Shown in pieces: positions 1 to 10,306 of a DNA stretch of 64,000 nt (positions within the stretch are counted from its first letter, which is position 1; every line of letters starts with the position of its first letter). The position numbers and the translations under genes were made by a program. The notes under the pieces are model-generated. The model did no database searches, had not been told where the DNA came from, and saw only the letters and a list, made by a program, of their open reading frames with translations. The DNA is from Jatrophihabitans sp. (GTDB lineage Bacteria; Actinomycetota; Actinomycetes; Mycobacteriales; Jatrophihabitantaceae), in the NCBI GenBank assembly GCA_025963285.1, contig JAOPUX010000086.1, forward strand, positions 1 to 64,000, given 5' to 3'.

Positions 1-1589
1 TGCGCGGGGAACTGGCCCGCCCGGGGCTGCAGTTCCTCTCCCCCGAGCAGTACAACCAGCTGCTCACCATGCACGGCTCGATCATGCTGCTGCTCTTCGC
101 GACGCCCCTGCTGTTCGCTTTCGCGAACCTGGTCCTGCCGCTGCAGATCGGTGCGCCCGACGTTGCGTTCCCGCGGCTCAACAGCTTCTCGTACTGGCTC
201 TACCTGTTCGGCTCGTTGGTCGTCATGGCGTCGATGGTCACGCCCAGCGGCGCGCCCGACTTCGGGTGGTACGCCTACGCGCCGCTGTCGGGCTCGGTGA
301 ACACCCCGGGGACCGGTCCGAACCTCTGGCTCGCCGGCCTGATCGTCGCCGGCCTGGGCACCATCCTGGGCGCGGTGAACATGCTGACCACGATGGTCTG
401 CCTCCGGGCACCCGGGATGACCATGTTCCGGATGCCGATCTTCACCTGGTCCATCTTCGTCACCAGCATCCTGATCCTCGTCGCCTTTCCCGCGCTGACC
501 GCCACGTTCTTCGGGCTCCTGGCCGATCGTCACCTCGGCGCCCGGATCTTCAGCCGGGAGAACGGCGGGGGCATGCTCTGGCAGCACCTCTTCTGGTTCT
601 TCGGGCACCCCGAGGTCAACATCATCGCGTTGCCGATCTTCGGCAACAACACCGAGGTCATCCCGGTCTTCAGCCGCAAGCCGCTCTTCGGCTACAAGGG
701 CCTCGTCTTCGCGACCCTGTCGATCTCGGGCCTATCGATCACGGTGTGGGCCCACCACATGTTCCCGACCGGCGCGGTCATGCTGCCGTTCTTCTCCTTC
801 ACGTCGTTCCTCATCGCGGTGCCGACGGGCGTGAAGTTCTTCAACTGGATCGGGTCGATGTGGGGCGGTGCGGTCACCTTCGAGACGCCGATGATCTTCG
901 CGGTCGGCTTCCTGGTCACCTTCCTCTTCGGTGGTCTCACCGGCGTGCTGCTCGCCAGCCCGCCGCTGGACTTCCAGGTGTCGGACAGCTACTTCGTGGT
1001 GGCCCACTTCCACTACGTGCTCTTCGGCACGATCGTCTTCGCCGTCTACTCGGGCATCTACTTCTGGTTCCCCAAGTTCACCGGCCGCTACCTCGACGAG
1101 AAGCTCGGCAAGCTGCACTTCTGGATGACGTTCGTCGGCTTCCACATGACGTTCCTCGTGCAGCACTGGCTGGGTGCCGAGGGCATGCCGCGGCGCTACA
1201 TCGACTACCTGCCGACCGACGGCTTCACCGGCCTCAACACCTTCTCCACGATCGGCTCGTTCGTGCTCGGTGCGTCTTTCCTGCCGTTCGCCTACAACGT
1301 GTACCGCAGCTACCGCTTCGGCGAGATCTGCACGGCCGACGACCCGTGGGGCCACGGCAACTCCCTCGAGTGGGCCACCTCCAGCCCGCCGCCGCGACAC
1401 AACTTCAAGTCGATCCCGCGCATCCGCTCCGAGCGCCCAGCCTTCGAGCACCACTACCCGCACCTGCTGGAGCGGCTCGAAGCCGAGGCACACGCCGGCC
1501 GTCGGCACGTGCCTGCACGTGAACTCGCGGGCAGCGCCATCTCATCCGACGGCCCTCGCGCCGGCCAGAACGACCCGGACCCGGGCTAA
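1..1589 (+). CDS. ctaD: Cytochrome c oxidase subunit I, 5'-truncated by window edge, active-site Tyr replaced
   Basis: Catalytic subunit of an A-type heme-copper oxidase in the cytoplasmic membrane. The first complete codon in frame is at base 3, and roughly 80 N-terminal residues lie outside the window. Visible landmarks are TMHGSIML (low-spin heme histidine), [13 protein letters not shown] (CuB histidine and the D-channel glutamate), VWAHHMF (two CuB histidines), PTGVKFFNW (K-channel lysine) and [10 protein letters not shown] (heme histidines). The C-terminal tail, with [11 protein letters not shown] and [10 protein letters not shown], is typical of actinobacterial CtaD. The residue after HPEV is Asn (AAC, 618-620), where the family has the Tyr covalently linked to a CuB histidine. 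Nearby, FGNNTEV stands where relatives carry a hydrophobic pair. Gene identity is secure; activity as an oxygen reductase is uncertain. serB follows, as in mycobacteria. Confidence 0.93.
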   Translation, partial: RGELARPGLQFLSPEQYNQLLTMHGSIMLLLFATPLLFAFANLVLPLQIGAPDVAFPRLNSFSYWLYLFGSLVVMASMVTPSGAPDFGWYAYAPLSGSVNTPGTGPNLWLAGLIVAGLGTILGAVNMLTTMVCLRAPGMTMFRMPIFTWSIFVTSILILVAFPALTATFFGLLADRHLGARIFSRENGGGMLWQHLFWFFGHPEVNIIALPIFGNNTEVIPVFSRKPLFGYKGLVFATLSISGLSITVWAHHMFPTGAVMLPFFSFTSFLIAVPTGVKFFNWIGSMWGGAVTFETPMIFAVGFLVTFLFGGLTGVLLASPPLDFQVSDSYFVVAHFHYVLFGTIVFAVYSGIYFWFPKFTGRYLDEKLGKLHFWMTFVGFHMTFLVQHWLGAEGMPRRYIDYLPTDGFTGLNTFSTIGSFVLGASFLPFAYNVYRSYRFGEICTADDPWGHGNSLEWATSSPPPRHNFKSIPRIRSERPAFEHHYPHLLERLEAEAHAGRRHVPARELAGSAISSDGPRAGQNDPDPG

Positions 1590-1653
1590 CTCGCGTGCTG
1601 GCCGTGCGTCGGTGGTACCCACCGCTGGTGCACGGCCGGTCGAGGTCCTGCTG

Positions 1654-2832
1654 ATGCGCCCCACCTCCGTGCTCGCCACGGTCACCGGCCGCGACCGCAC
1701 CGGGGTCACGGCCGGGTTCTTCGCCGCGCTGGCCGCGCACGATGTCGATGTGCGTGACGTCGAGCAGGTCGTGATCCGGGACCGCCTCCTGCTCACCGTG
1801 CTCTTCGACCTGCGCGGCGACGTCGGAGCTCTGCGCCACTCGGTGACCCAGGCCGCCCATGCCATGGGCATGGAGTGCGAACTCGTGGTGGCCGACGACA
1901 GCGCGGCACCGCCCGCGGCGGCCACCTCGCGCAGCCACGTGATCGTGCTCGGTCACCCGCTGCGGGCCGGCGCGCTCGGCCACATCACCCAGCGCATCGC
2001 CGACCATGGCGGCAGCATCGACTCGGTGGCACAGCTCTCCAGCGAACCCGTCTCCGCGATCGAGATGATCGTGCGCTCGCACGATCCGGTCGAGCTGCGG
2101 GCCGTGCTGGTGCAGGCCGCCGAGGACGCCGGGGTCGACGTGGCGGTCGAACCGGCCGGGCTGCGCCGCCGGGCCAAGCGCCTCGTGGTGCTCGACGTCG
2201 ACTCCACGCTGATCCGCGACGAGGCGATCGACGTCCTGGCCGAGCGGGCCGGGGTCGGGGCCGAGGTCCGCGCCGTCACCGAGCGGGCGATGGCCGGCGA
2301 GATGGACTTCGCCGACTCGCTGCGGGCCCGCGTGGCGTTGCTGGCCGGGCTCACCCGAGCCGACGTCGAGGCGGTGCGCGACGGGCTGAACCTCACTCCC
2401 GGTGCCCAGACCTTCGTCCGCACGCTGCGCAGGCTCGGCTTCCATGTCGGCATGGTCAGCGGCAGTTTCACGATCCTCACCGATCGCTTCATCACCGAGC
2501 TGGGGCTGGAGTTCGCCGCGGCCAACGAGCTGGAGATCGTCGACGGCCTCGTCACCGGCCGGGTGCTCGGCCCGATCGTCGACCGGGCGGGCAAGGCGGC
2601 TGCGCTGCGGAGCTTCGCCGAGAAGTACGACGTGCCGATGAGCCAGACGGTGGCGGTCGGCGACGGTGCCAACGACATCGACATGCTCGAGGCGGCGGGG
2701 CTCGGCATCGCCTTCAACGCCAAGTCAGCCCTGCGTGCCGCGGCGGACACGTCGGTGAACGTGCCCTACCTCGACAGCGTGCTGTTCGTCCTGGGCATCT
2801 CCCGCGACGAGATCGACGAAGCCTCCGTCTGA
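1654..2832 (+). CDS. serB: Phosphoserine phosphatase with N-terminal ACT domains
   Basis: Hydrolyses O-phospho-L-serine to serine, the last step of the phosphorylated serine pathway, in the cytoplasm. The product is 392 aa. Residues 1 to about 170 form two ACT-like regulatory repeats (TGRDRTGVT; HITQRIADHGGSID). The HAD phosphatase domain starts at DVDST, with D181 as the expected nucleophile and D183 as acid/base. VSGSF and GDGANDID supply later HAD motifs. This matches mycobacterial SerB2 in length and layout. The ATG at 1654 is chosen because the ACT domain begins directly after it and upstream in-frame codons lie in ctaD. The nearby cysM uses the same substrate. Confidence 0.93.
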   Translation: MRPTSVLATVTGRDRTGVTAGFFAALAAHDVDVRDVEQVVIRDRLLLTVLFDLRGDVGALRHSVTQAAHAMGMECELVVADDSAAPPAAATSRSHVIVLGHPLRAGALGHITQRIADHGGSIDSVAQLSSEPVSAIEMIVRSHDPVELRAVLVQAAEDAGVDVAVEPAGLRRRAKRLVVLDVDSTLIRDEAIDVLAERAGVGAEVRAVTERAMAGEMDFADSLRARVALLAGLTRADVEAVRDGLNLTPGAQTFVRTLRRLGFHVGMVSGSFTILTDRFITELGLEFAAANELEIVDGLVTGRVLGPIVDRAGKAAALRSFAEKYDVPMSQTVAVGDGANDIDMLEAAGLGIAFNAKSALRAAADTSVNVPYLDSVLFVLGISRDEIDEASV

Positions 2833-2861
2833 CGCCCTGCCTGCCCCGGTGGTGGCGTGGT

Positions 2862-3428
2862 TCAGGAGGCGACGACGGGAGTGCCGACGAGGGTGACCCC
2901 GGCCGCGCCGAGCTGCACGAGCGCGGTCTCGACGGTCGAGGCCGCGACCCCCGCAGTGAGGTCGAGGCGCACGGTGGTGGCGAAGCCTTGCCGCGCGGCG
3001 TCCAGAGCGGTGGCCCGCACGCAGTGATCGGTGGCGATGCCCACCACCTCCACCGAGTCGACGTCCCGCTCCCGGAGCCAGTCGGCCAGCCCGACGCCCT
3101 CGTAGCTGCCCTCGAACCCGCTGTAGGCCGCCTGGTGCTCGCCCTTGTCGAAGATCGCCTCGACGTAGGTGGTGTCCAGGTGCGGGTGCAGCTCCACGCC
3201 GGCGGTACCGACGACACAGTGCACGGGCCAGGAGTCGACGTAGTCGGGCTTGGTGGCGAAGTGCGGCCCCGGGTCGATGTGGTGGTCGCGGGTGGCCACC
3301 GCGTGGTCGTAGCCGCCCTCGGCCAGCCGGGCGCTGATGGCGACGGCAAGCTCCGAGCCCCCGGAGACGGCCAGCGAGCCGCCCTCGCAGAAGTCGTTCT
3401 GGACATCGACCACGATCACCGCTCGCAC
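2862..3428 (-). CDS. pncA: Nicotinamidase
   Basis: Converts nicotinamide to nicotinate for NAD salvage; the same family activates pyrazinamide. The 188-aa product has the isochorismatase-like fold: D8 in VVDVQNDF, the metal-site stretch ATRDHHIDPGPHF, and the nucleophilic cysteine in GIATDHCVRATA. Length fits PncA (about 186 aa). It lies on the same strand as pncB, 116 bases downstream of that gene, so the two salvage enzymes act in sequence and may share transcription. Confidence 0.93.
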   Translation of the reverse strand: MRAVIVVDVQNDFCEGGSLAVSGGSELAVAISARLAEGGYDHAVATRDHHIDPGPHFATKPDYVDSWPVHCVVGTAGVELHPHLDTTYVEAIFDKGEHQAAYSGFEGSYEGVGLADWLRERDVDSVEVVGIATDHCVRATALDAARQGFATTVRLDLTAGVAASTVETALVQLGAAGVTLVGTPVVAS

Positions 3429-3458
3429 GTCTCTCAGCGTACGCGGGGGCGGTTCTGC

Positions 3459-3496
3459 GCGATCCGGGCCAACGCGATCCGGCCGACGCGATCCGG
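3459..3496. repeat. Short direct repeats between pncA and pncB
   Basis: GCGATCCGG occurs three times at 3459, 3474 and 3488, with spacings of 15 and 14 bases, in the 116-base gap upstream of pncA. It could be a regulator binding array or simple sequence drift. No known NAD-regulator site was recognised. Confidence 0.45.
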
Positions 3497-3544
3497 GTTA
3501 GCGCGCTCCCGAGCCCGCAGGGTGGCTACAGCATGGGAAGCCGG

Positions 3545-4849
3545 TCATCGCGGCTGATCGGGTCCCGATGCCCCGCCCCGCACGACGCGGGTGGGGATGG
3601 CCGGCTCACCCCGGGAGAGTTTGAGGCCGTCCCACGGCAGGGTGACCGTCGCCGCACGGAGGTGCTGGCGTGACTCGGCCAGGGTGGGTAACCCGTCCAC
3701 CGGCACCCCGCCCCGCATGAAGGGGCGCTGCATCGGCCGCTCGCCCTCGCCCGGCTCCGGTGCGGTGCCGGAGACGACGATCTCCTCGAGCGCGGTGCCG
3801 CTGGGCTTGTGCGCGCGCAGGACGGTCTTGCGGCCGCCGTGGCTCTCCTTGTGCTCGGACCGCTTGGCCACGGGGCGGCCGTCGACCTCCACCAGCTTGT
3901 AGACGAAGCCGGCCGTCGGCGCCCCGGAGCCGGTGACCACCGCGGTGCCGGCGCCGTATGCGTCGACCGGTGCGGCCGCCAGCGCGGCGATGGCGAACTC
4001 GTCAAGATCGCCGCTGACGACGATGCTGGTGCCGGTGGCGCCGAGCCGATCGAGCTGCTCGCGGGCGTGCCGCGCCGTGATGCCCAGCTCGCCGGAGTCG
4101 ATACGGATCGCGCCGAGGCCGGTGCCCGACACCGACACGGCGTGCTCGATGCCGCGGGCGATGTCGTAGGTGTCGACGAGCAGCGTCGTACCGGTACCGA
4201 GCGAGTCGACCTGGGCCTGGAAGGCCGCGGCCTCGCTGTCGTGCAACAGCACGAAGGCGTGCGCTGCCGTTCCCGCCGTGGGCACGCCGTAGCTACGACT
4301 CGCGGCCAGGTTGGAGGTGGAGGCGAAGCCGGCCAGGTAGGCCGCCCGGGCGGCAGCCACCGCGGCCTGCTCGTGGGTGCGCCGCGAGCCCATCTCGATG
4401 ATCGGCCGGCCGCCGGCGGCCGACACCATCCGCGCGGCGGCCGACGCCACCGCGGAGTCGTGGTTGAGGATCGAGAGCACGAGCGTCTCGAGGATGACGG
4501 CCTCGGCGAAGGTGCCGCTGACGGTGAGGATCGGCGAGAGCGGGAAGTAGAGCTCACCCTCGGGGTAGCCGTCGATGTCACCGCCGAAGCGGTACTCGCT
4601 GAGGTAGTCGGCGGTGGCGTCGTCGATCACGTCGCCCGCGCGCAGGAACTCCAGCGTGTCCTGATCGAAGGTGAATTCGGCGATCTCGTCGAGTACCCGG
4701 GCCGTGCCGCCGACCACGCCGTAGCGGCGCCCCTCGGGCAGGCGCCGGGCGAAGACCTCGAAGACGCACGGACGGTCGGCGGTGCCGTCGCGCAGGGCCG
4801 AGCCGATCATCGTCAGCTCGTAACGGTCGGTGTTGAGGCCGCTGCTCAT
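3545..4849 (-). CDS. pncB: Nicotinate phosphoribosyltransferase
   Basis: Makes nicotinate mononucleotide from nicotinate and PRPP, the step after PncA in the Preiss-Handler route. The 434-aa product has the N-terminal TDRYELTM motif, the PRTase-like core with SRSYGVPTAGT and VVSGDLDEFAI, and the basic stretch KRSEHKESHGGRK near the C-terminus. The ATG at 4849 overlaps the stop of the upstream membrane-protein gene by four bases, indicating translational coupling. A longer open frame continues upstream but lies in the proline-rich tail of that gene and is not needed. In M. tuberculosis pncB1 likewise sits beside clpS. Confidence 0.94.
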   Translation of the reverse strand: MSSGLNTDRYELTMIGSALRDGTADRPCVFEVFARRLPEGRRYGVVGGTARVLDEIAEFTFDQDTLEFLRAGDVIDDATADYLSEYRFGGDIDGYPEGELYFPLSPILTVSGTFAEAVILETLVLSILNHDSAVASAAARMVSAAGGRPIIEMGSRRTHEQAAVAAARAAYLAGFASTSNLAASRSYGVPTAGTAAHAFVLLHDSEAAAFQAQVDSLGTGTTLLVDTYDIARGIEHAVSVSGTGLGAIRIDSGELGITARHAREQLDRLGATGTSIVVSGDLDEFAIAALAAAPVDAYGAGTAVVTGSGAPTAGFVYKLVEVDGRPVAKRSEHKESHGGRKTVLRAHKPSGTALEEIVVSGTAPEPGEGERPMQRPFMRGGVPVDGLPTLAESRQHLRAATVTLPWDGLKLSRGEPAIPTRVVRGGASGPDQPR

Positions 4850-5493
4850 GATGACGACGGGCGCTTGTGCGGGGAGGGGCGCGGTCGGCGCTGCTCTGCG
4901 GCGGCAGGTGCGGCTTCGGCTGCCGGCTCCGGTTCGCGTTGCGGCAATGGCGCTGGGGCGGGCGCTGGGGCGGGCGCTGGGGCCGGCGGCGCCGATGACG
5001 CAGCCGGCGGGGGCGCTGGTTGTGCCGGCGGCCTTCGAGCGGGCTCTGCGGTGGCGGGCTGCCGGCCGGCGGGCCAGGTGCCGACGGCCGCGCCGACGCC
5101 TGCCAACAGGTAGCCGACGAGTGCCAGCCAGACCCCGCTGGCCGCATGGTCGAAGACGTGCCCGGAGAACGAGATCGAGTGCAGGGCGTAGTAGGTGAGG
5201 GCGACGCCGATCAGGCCGATCAGCAGGCCGCCAGTCCGGGCGGCCTCGCCCAGCCGCGGCATGACGCTGGCCAGGGTGCCCACGATGATCACCAGGATCA
5301 GCAGCACCCACGAGATCCAGCTGAAGTAGGCGCTCGTGATGCCGTTCGCGCCGAGCTGCCCGGCGTTGTGGTGCAGGTCGGAGAAGCCGCTGGAGCCCAC
5401 CGAGTCCGGCCCGCCGGCTCCGGAGTACCAGTCCAGTGCCGTGAAGGCCAGCAGCACCAAGATGGCGCCGACGATCACGAGTCCGAGCCCCAT
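4846..5493 (-). CDS. Four-helix membrane protein with proline/alanine-rich C-terminal tail
   Basis: No function recognised. The 215-aa product has about four hydrophobic segments between residues 1 and 140 (for example [14 protein letters not shown] and [16 protein letters not shown]). An extracytoplasmic-looking loop with [10 protein letters not shown] follows the first helix. Residues 145-215 form a Pro/Ala-rich, then Arg-rich low-complexity tail ([10 protein letters not shown]). It is coupled to pncB by an ATGA overlap and divergent from clpS across 52 bases. The tail suggests a disordered cytoplasmic extension. Whether it is tied to NAD salvage is unknown. Confidence 0.75.
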   Translation of the reverse strand: MGLGLVIVGAILVLLAFTALDWYSGAGGPDSVGSSGFSDLHHNAGQLGANGITSAYFSWISWVLLILVIIVGTLASVMPRLGEAARTGGLLIGLIGVALTYYALHSISFSGHVFDHAASGVWLALVGYLLAGVGAAVGTWPAGRQPATAEPARRPPAQPAPPPAASSAPPAPAPAPAPAPAPLPQREPEPAAEAAPAAAEQRRPRPSPHKRPSSS

Positions 5494-5545
5494 TGCCTAC
5501 CCCCACTCTTCCGGCGTCGAATCAGTCTCGTGGAACGATGGAGCC

Positions 5546-5836
5546 ATGGCAGCCACCGCGACGCCTGAGGCCGAGGCAGTCGAGGAGGTCCGGGTCGATC
5601 CGGACCGGCCCTGGATCACCATCGTCTGGAACGACCCGATCAACCTGATGTCGTACGTGACCCATGTTTTCATGACCGTCTTCGGCTACCCGAAAGGCAA
5701 GGCCGAGAAGCTCATGATGGATGTCCACGAGAAGGGTCGCGCCGTGGTCTCCACCGGCACCCGCGAGCGGATGGAACTCGACGTCGAGACCCTGCACGGC
5801 TACGGCCTCTGGGCCACCCTGCAGCAGGACGACTGA
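5546..5836 (+). CDS. clpS: ATP-dependent Clp protease adaptor ClpS
   Basis: Delivers N-degron substrates to the ClpA/ClpC-ClpP protease. The 96-aa product shows the family core [18 protein letters not shown], including the N-degron pocket residues N-D, followed by [18 protein letters not shown]. Its length is normal. The ATG at 5546 follows GGAGCC; a longer frame starting at 5336 runs through the divergent gene and is rejected. DUF2017 follows after five bases, the conserved actinobacterial pair. Confidence 0.95.
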   Translation: MAATATPEAEAVEEVRVDPDRPWITIVWNDPINLMSYVTHVFMTVFGYPKGKAEKLMMDVHEKGRAVVSTGTRERMELDVETLHGYGLWATLQQDD

Positions 5837-5841
5837 GCGGC

Positions 5842-6342
5842 ATGAAGGTCACCAGAACCGGCGGCGGCGCCCGGATGCTCTTCACCGAGGTGGAGGTCGA
5901 GACCCTGGACGGCCTGCTCGCCGACCTCGTCGAGCTCCTCGCCCCCGACGCGCTGAGCCCGGCCGATCCGGTGCGCGAGCGGCTCTTCCCCTCCGGGTAC
6001 AGCGGCACCGCGGCCGCTGCTGAGAACCAGACCGAGTTCCGCGAGCTCACCGAATCCGGGCTGCGCGACGAGCGGGTCGCCCGTGCCGAGGCCTGCCGGG
6101 TCGATCTCGTCGACCCACCCACCCGCCGCGGACGGCTCGACATCGAGCTCGACGCCACCGGCTGCGACCGCTGGTTGCGGGTCCTCAACGACCTCCGGCT
6201 GACGATCGGCACGCGTCTGGACATCACCGACGACGCCGGGCCCCCGGACATCGATCCGTCCGACCCGCAGTCGATGTCCTACCTCGTCTACGGCTGGCTG
6301 AGCGCCGTCCAGGACGGGCTGGTGCGGATCGCGATGCGGTGA
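5842..6342 (+). CDS. DUF2017 family protein
   Basis: A 166-aa cytoplasmic protein of unknown function, conserved in actinobacteria directly after clpS (Rv1332-like). It is acidic and mostly helical, with LDGLLADLVELL near the N-terminus and the family-typical C-terminus DPQSMSYLVYGWLSAVQDGLV. It begins five bases after the clpS stop, so it is almost certainly cotranscribed. A role linked to ClpS is inferred from context only. Confidence 0.88.
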   Translation: MKVTRTGGGARMLFTEVEVETLDGLLADLVELLAPDALSPADPVRERLFPSGYSGTAAAAENQTEFRELTESGLRDERVARAEACRVDLVDPPTRRGRLDIELDATGCDRWLRVLNDLRLTIGTRLDITDDAGPPDIDPSDPQSMSYLVYGWLSAVQDGLVRIAMR

Positions 6343-6372
6343 GTGCCGGGCGCCCCCGTATCCTTGGTCCTT

Positions 6373-6789
6373 GTGCTGACCATCGACCAGGCGACCTACG
6401 ACGCGATCGTCGCCCACGCCCGCCGGGACCACCCCGACGAGGCCTGCGGGATCGTGGCCGGCCCCGAGGGCAGTGACCGCCCGGCCCGCTTCGTCCCGAT
6501 GCTCAACGCCGCCCGCTCGCCCACGTTCTACGAGTTCGACTCCGCGGACCTGCTGCAGCTCTACAAGGAGCTGGACGCCAACGACGAGGAGCCGGTGGTG
6601 GTCTACCACTCGCACACGGCCACCGAGGCCTACCCGTCGCGCACCGACATCTCCTACGCCTCCGAGCCCAACGCGCACTACGTGCTCGTCTCCACCCGGT
6701 CGGAGGGCGAGACCGAGTTCCGCTCGTACCGGATCGTCGACGGCGTGGTCACCGAGGAGCCGGTGGAGGTGGTCGCGAGCTATGCATAG
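6373..6789 (+). CDS. mec: JAMM/MPN+ metallopeptidase, CysO-cysteine peptidase
   Basis: Releases cysteine from the C-terminus of CysO-Cys and resembles Mec of M. tuberculosis (Rv1334). The 138-aa product carries the JAMM signature HSHTATEAYPSRTD: H79, H81 and D92 as zinc ligands, and E23 in DEACGIVAG as the catalytic glutamate. The GTG at 6373 is preferred because homologues begin LTI/LRI there. An in-frame GTG at 6343, just after the previous stop, would add ten non-conserved residues. cysO and cysM follow, completing the pathway. Confidence 0.92.
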   Translation: MLTIDQATYDAIVAHARRDHPDEACGIVAGPEGSDRPARFVPMLNAARSPTFYEFDSADLLQLYKELDANDEEPVVVYHSHTATEAYPSRTDISYASEPNAHYVLVSTRSEGETEFRSYRIVDGVVTEEPVEVVASYA

Positions 6790-6961
6790 CGTTGCGATCA
6801 GCCGTGTGCTGCTCGGCCACAGCCGTGCAGACGTCTTCTACGACTGTTGAGATTTCCGCCACCCGCAGGCCGGGTGGGACGATGCACGACAGCTTCGACG
6901 TTGCGCCCTCGCGCACCCGTTACGCCCAGATACGCCACATCGACAGGAGCACCACGCAGCC

Positions 6962-7243
6962 ATGGCCATCGAGGTCAAGATCCCGACCATTCTCCGCACC
7001 TACACCGACGGCGCCAAGGCCGTCGACGGGGCCGGTGAGACGCTCAGTGCCCTCATCGACAACCTGGACGGCAGCCACCCTGGCCTCAAGGGCCGCCTGA
7101 TCACCGACGAGGGCTCGCTGCACCGCTTCGTCAACGTCTACGTCAACGACGAGGACGTCCGCTTCACCGGCTCGCTGGAGACGACCCTCAAGGACGGCGA
7201 CTCGGTCACCATCCTCCCGGCCGTGGCCGGCGGCAGTCGCTGA
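6962..7243 (+). CDS. cysO: Sulfur-carrier protein CysO (MoaD/ThiS-like)
   Basis: Ubiquitin-fold carrier that holds sulfur as a C-terminal thiocarboxylate and donates it to CysM for cysteine synthesis. The 93-aa product has the family stretches IPTILRTYT, FVNVYVNDEDVRF and VTILPAVAGG. The chain does not end at Gly-Gly: Ser and Arg follow before TGA, a tail the Mtb protein lacks. The diglycine must be exposed before adenylation, so processing is implied, perhaps by the neighbouring JAMM peptidase. A 172-base gap separates it from mec; cysM is 39 bases downstream. Confidence 0.93.
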   Translation: MAIEVKIPTILRTYTDGAKAVDGAGETLSALIDNLDGSHPGLKGRLITDEGSLHRFVNVYVNDEDVRFTGSLETTLKDGDSVTILPAVAGGSR

Positions 7244-8245
<1,002 letters not shown>

Positions 8246-8296
8246 TCCGGCGCGGTGTCGACTGAACCGTCGGGGCGTCCGCTACGAACTACAGGT

Positions 8297-8752
8297 ATGA
8301 AACCGATCGCACGCTGGTCCCTGACGCTCGTGGTGATCGCTGCCCTGGTGGTCGACGTCTTCGTGCACTTCAACGATGCCTCGCAGTTCGTCGGGCTGCC
8401 GTCGCCGAGCTTCATCACCCAGTACGGGCTCTTCATCTTCGAGGGCTGCCTGGCGATCGTGGCCGGGGTGGCTCTGCTCGTCCGCGCCGACCGGCTCACC
8501 GCAGGCTTTGCGGCACTGGTGATGATCGGCGGTGCCTTCGCGGTCTGGTTCTACAACGAGTACGACCCCGGGCAGCTGCTCGGCATCCTGCCTGACATGG
8601 TCGACAAGGACTGGCACAGCGCGCCCTACAAGATCCTCAGCTTCGTCGCCGAGCTCGTCGGCGGGGTCGCGGCGCTCGGCCTGGTGTTCGTCCTGCCGAA
8701 GCGGCGGACAGCCGGCCAGCTGCTGCACCGCAAGTCCACTGCCCCGGCGTGA
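8297..8752 (+). CDS. Small integral membrane protein
   Basis: No family recognised. The 151-aa product has about four hydrophobic helices (LTLVVIAALVVDVFV; YGLFIFEGCLAIVAGVALLV; AGFAALVMIGGAFAVWF; ELVGGVAALGLVFVL) and a short basic C-terminus. The ATG at 8297 places the first helix normally; a GTG at 8255 in the same frame would add 14 polar residues. Its stop overlaps the GTG start of the rhomboid gene, so the two are coupled. Confidence 0.75.
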   Translation: MKPIARWSLTLVVIAALVVDVFVHFNDASQFVGLPSPSFITQYGLFIFEGCLAIVAGVALLVRADRLTAGFAALVMIGGAFAVWFYNEYDPGQLLGILPDMVDKDWHSAPYKILSFVAELVGGVAALGLVFVLPKRRTAGQLLHRKSTAPA

Positions 8753-9483
8753 AGCCGGTCGATACGCTGGTCGGCGTGAGCACTCCACCGCCCGGCCCGC
8801 TCGGCCTGCCCGCGCGGGTGAAGGAGGGGATGGCGAAGCTGCGCCGCCCCCCGGAGGCCGCCGAGCCGGTCACCGAGCCGGCCTTCGACCCGACCAGCTG
8901 GGGCGGCGCGCTGATCGTGATGTGCGTCTTCGGCGCCGTCCTCACCGCGATCCAGATCGTCAACGCGAGCCAGCACCAGGACCTCGACCGCTTCGGGCTC
9001 AAGCCGCGGCAGGTCGACGGGCTCTGGGGCATCCTGACGCAGCCGTTCCTGCACGACAGCTACGGCCATCTCTTCGCCAACCTGCTCACGGTCGTCCTGA
9101 TCGGCTGGGTGCTGCTCCTGGCCGGCGTCCGGGCCTGGCTCTTCGTCACCACGGTGGTGGTGCTCCTCGGTGGTGCCCTCACCTGGCTGGTCGGGCCCTC
9201 CGGCCCGGTGATCGTGGGGGCCAGCGGCATGGTCTTCGGCTGGATGGGCTACCTGCTCGCCCGCGCCTACTTCAGCCGCAGGCTCAAGTGGATCCTCGAG
9301 GCAGTCGCGCTGCTCGTCATCTTCGGCACGCTCCTCGGCAGCCTGGTCCCGGCGGCCCACTCGACCGGCGCCTGGCAGTCGCACCTCTGCGGCTTCCTCG
9401 CCGGTGGGTTCGTCGGCTGGCTGCTCCATCCTCGCCACGGTCGCAGCGCCAGGACATCGAGGAGCCCGCGCGCCGTATCGTGA
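8749..9483 (+). CDS. Rhomboid family intramembrane serine protease
   Basis: Cleaves membrane substrates within the bilayer. The 244-aa product has about six membrane segments, the catalytic serine in [13 protein letters not shown] and the catalytic histidine in [29 protein letters not shown] matches the family loop and helix 2. The N-terminal 60 residues are proline-rich and cytoplasmic. The position cysM-rhomboid-murI is the same as Rv1336-Rv1338. A GTG at 8776 is an alternative start. Confidence 0.9.
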   Translation: MKPVDTLVGVSTPPPGPLGLPARVKEGMAKLRRPPEAAEPVTEPAFDPTSWGGALIVMCVFGAVLTAIQIVNASQHQDLDRFGLKPRQVDGLWGILTQPFLHDSYGHLFANLLTVVLIGWVLLLAGVRAWLFVTTVVVLLGGALTWLVGPSGPVIVGASGMVFGWMGYLLARAYFSRRLKWILEAVALLVIFGTLLGSLVPAAHSTGAWQSHLCGFLAGGFVGWLLHPRHGRSARTSRSPRAVS

Positions 9484-9487
9484 GCGG

Positions 9488-10306
9488 GTGGCCCCCACCG
9501 CACCCTCCCGGGCCGATGCGCCGATCGGCATGATGGACTCCGGCGTCGGTGGACTGACCGTTGCCCGCGCGGTGCTCGACCAGCTGCCGCACGAGGCCCT
9601 GCACTACGTCGGTGACACCGCCAACGGCCCCTACGGCCCGAAGCCCATCGCCGAGGTGCGCGCCCACGCCCTGGCCGTGATGGACGAGCTGGTCGACTCC
9701 GGCGTCAAGGCCCTCGTGATCGCGTGCAACAGCGCGAGCGCCGCCTGCCTGCGTGATGCCCGCGAGCGCTACGACGTCCCGGTGGTCGAGGTGGTGCTGC
9801 CGGCGGTCCGGCGGGCCGTGGCCGCCACCCGCACCGGCCGGATCGGGGTGATCGGCACCATCGCGACGATCACCAGCCAGGCCTACGACGACGCCTTCGC
9901 CGCGGCTCCGGGGATCGAGCTGACCACTGCGGCCTGCCCGCTCTTCGCCGAGTTCGTCGAGCGAGGCGTCACCAGCGGCCGCCAGTTGCTGGGGCTCGCC
10001 GAGTCCTACCTGGCGCCCCTCAACGCGGCCGAGATCGACACCCTCGTGCTCGGCTGCACGCACTACCCCCTGCTCACCGGCCTGCTCTCGGTGGTCATGG
10101 GGGAGGGCGTCACCCTCGTGTCGAGCGCCGAGGAGACGGCCAAGGAGGTGTACCGGGTGCTCACCGAGCTCGACCTGCTGCGCCCCGACGACGCGCCGGA
10201 GCCGGAGCACGTCTTCCGAACCACAGGTCCGTCCGATACCTTCCACCGGCTCGGGCAACGCTTTCTGGGGCTCGGCATCACCGACATGTACGGAGGCGTT
10301 CGATGA
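9488..10306 (+). CDS. murI: Glutamate racemase
   Basis: Makes D-glutamate for peptidoglycan. The 272-aa product has the N-terminal [11 protein letters not shown] with the catalytic-site Asp, the first cysteine in [10 protein letters not shown] and the second in LGCTHYPLL, the two acid/bases of the family. The GTG at 9488 follows the rhomboid stop by four bases. The stop overlaps the next gene by four bases (ATGA). Confidence 0.94.
   Translation: MAPTAPSRADAPIGMMDSGVGGLTVARAVLDQLPHEALHYVGDTANGPYGPKPIAEVRAHALAVMDELVDSGVKALVIACNSASAACLRDARERYDVPVVEVVLPAVRRAVAATRTGRIGVIGTIATITSQAYDDAFAAAPGIELTTAACPLFAEFVERGVTSGRQLLGLAESYLAPLNAAEIDTLVLGCTHYPLLTGLLSVVMGEGVTLVSSAEETAKEVYRVLTELDLLRPDDAPEPEHVFRTTGPSDTFHRLGQRFLGLGITDMYGGVR

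Noticed and set aside
4850-5506. N-terminal extension of pncB through the membrane-protein gene
   Set aside because: The frame is a shadow of the neighbouring gene; PncB homologues start at TDRYELTM.
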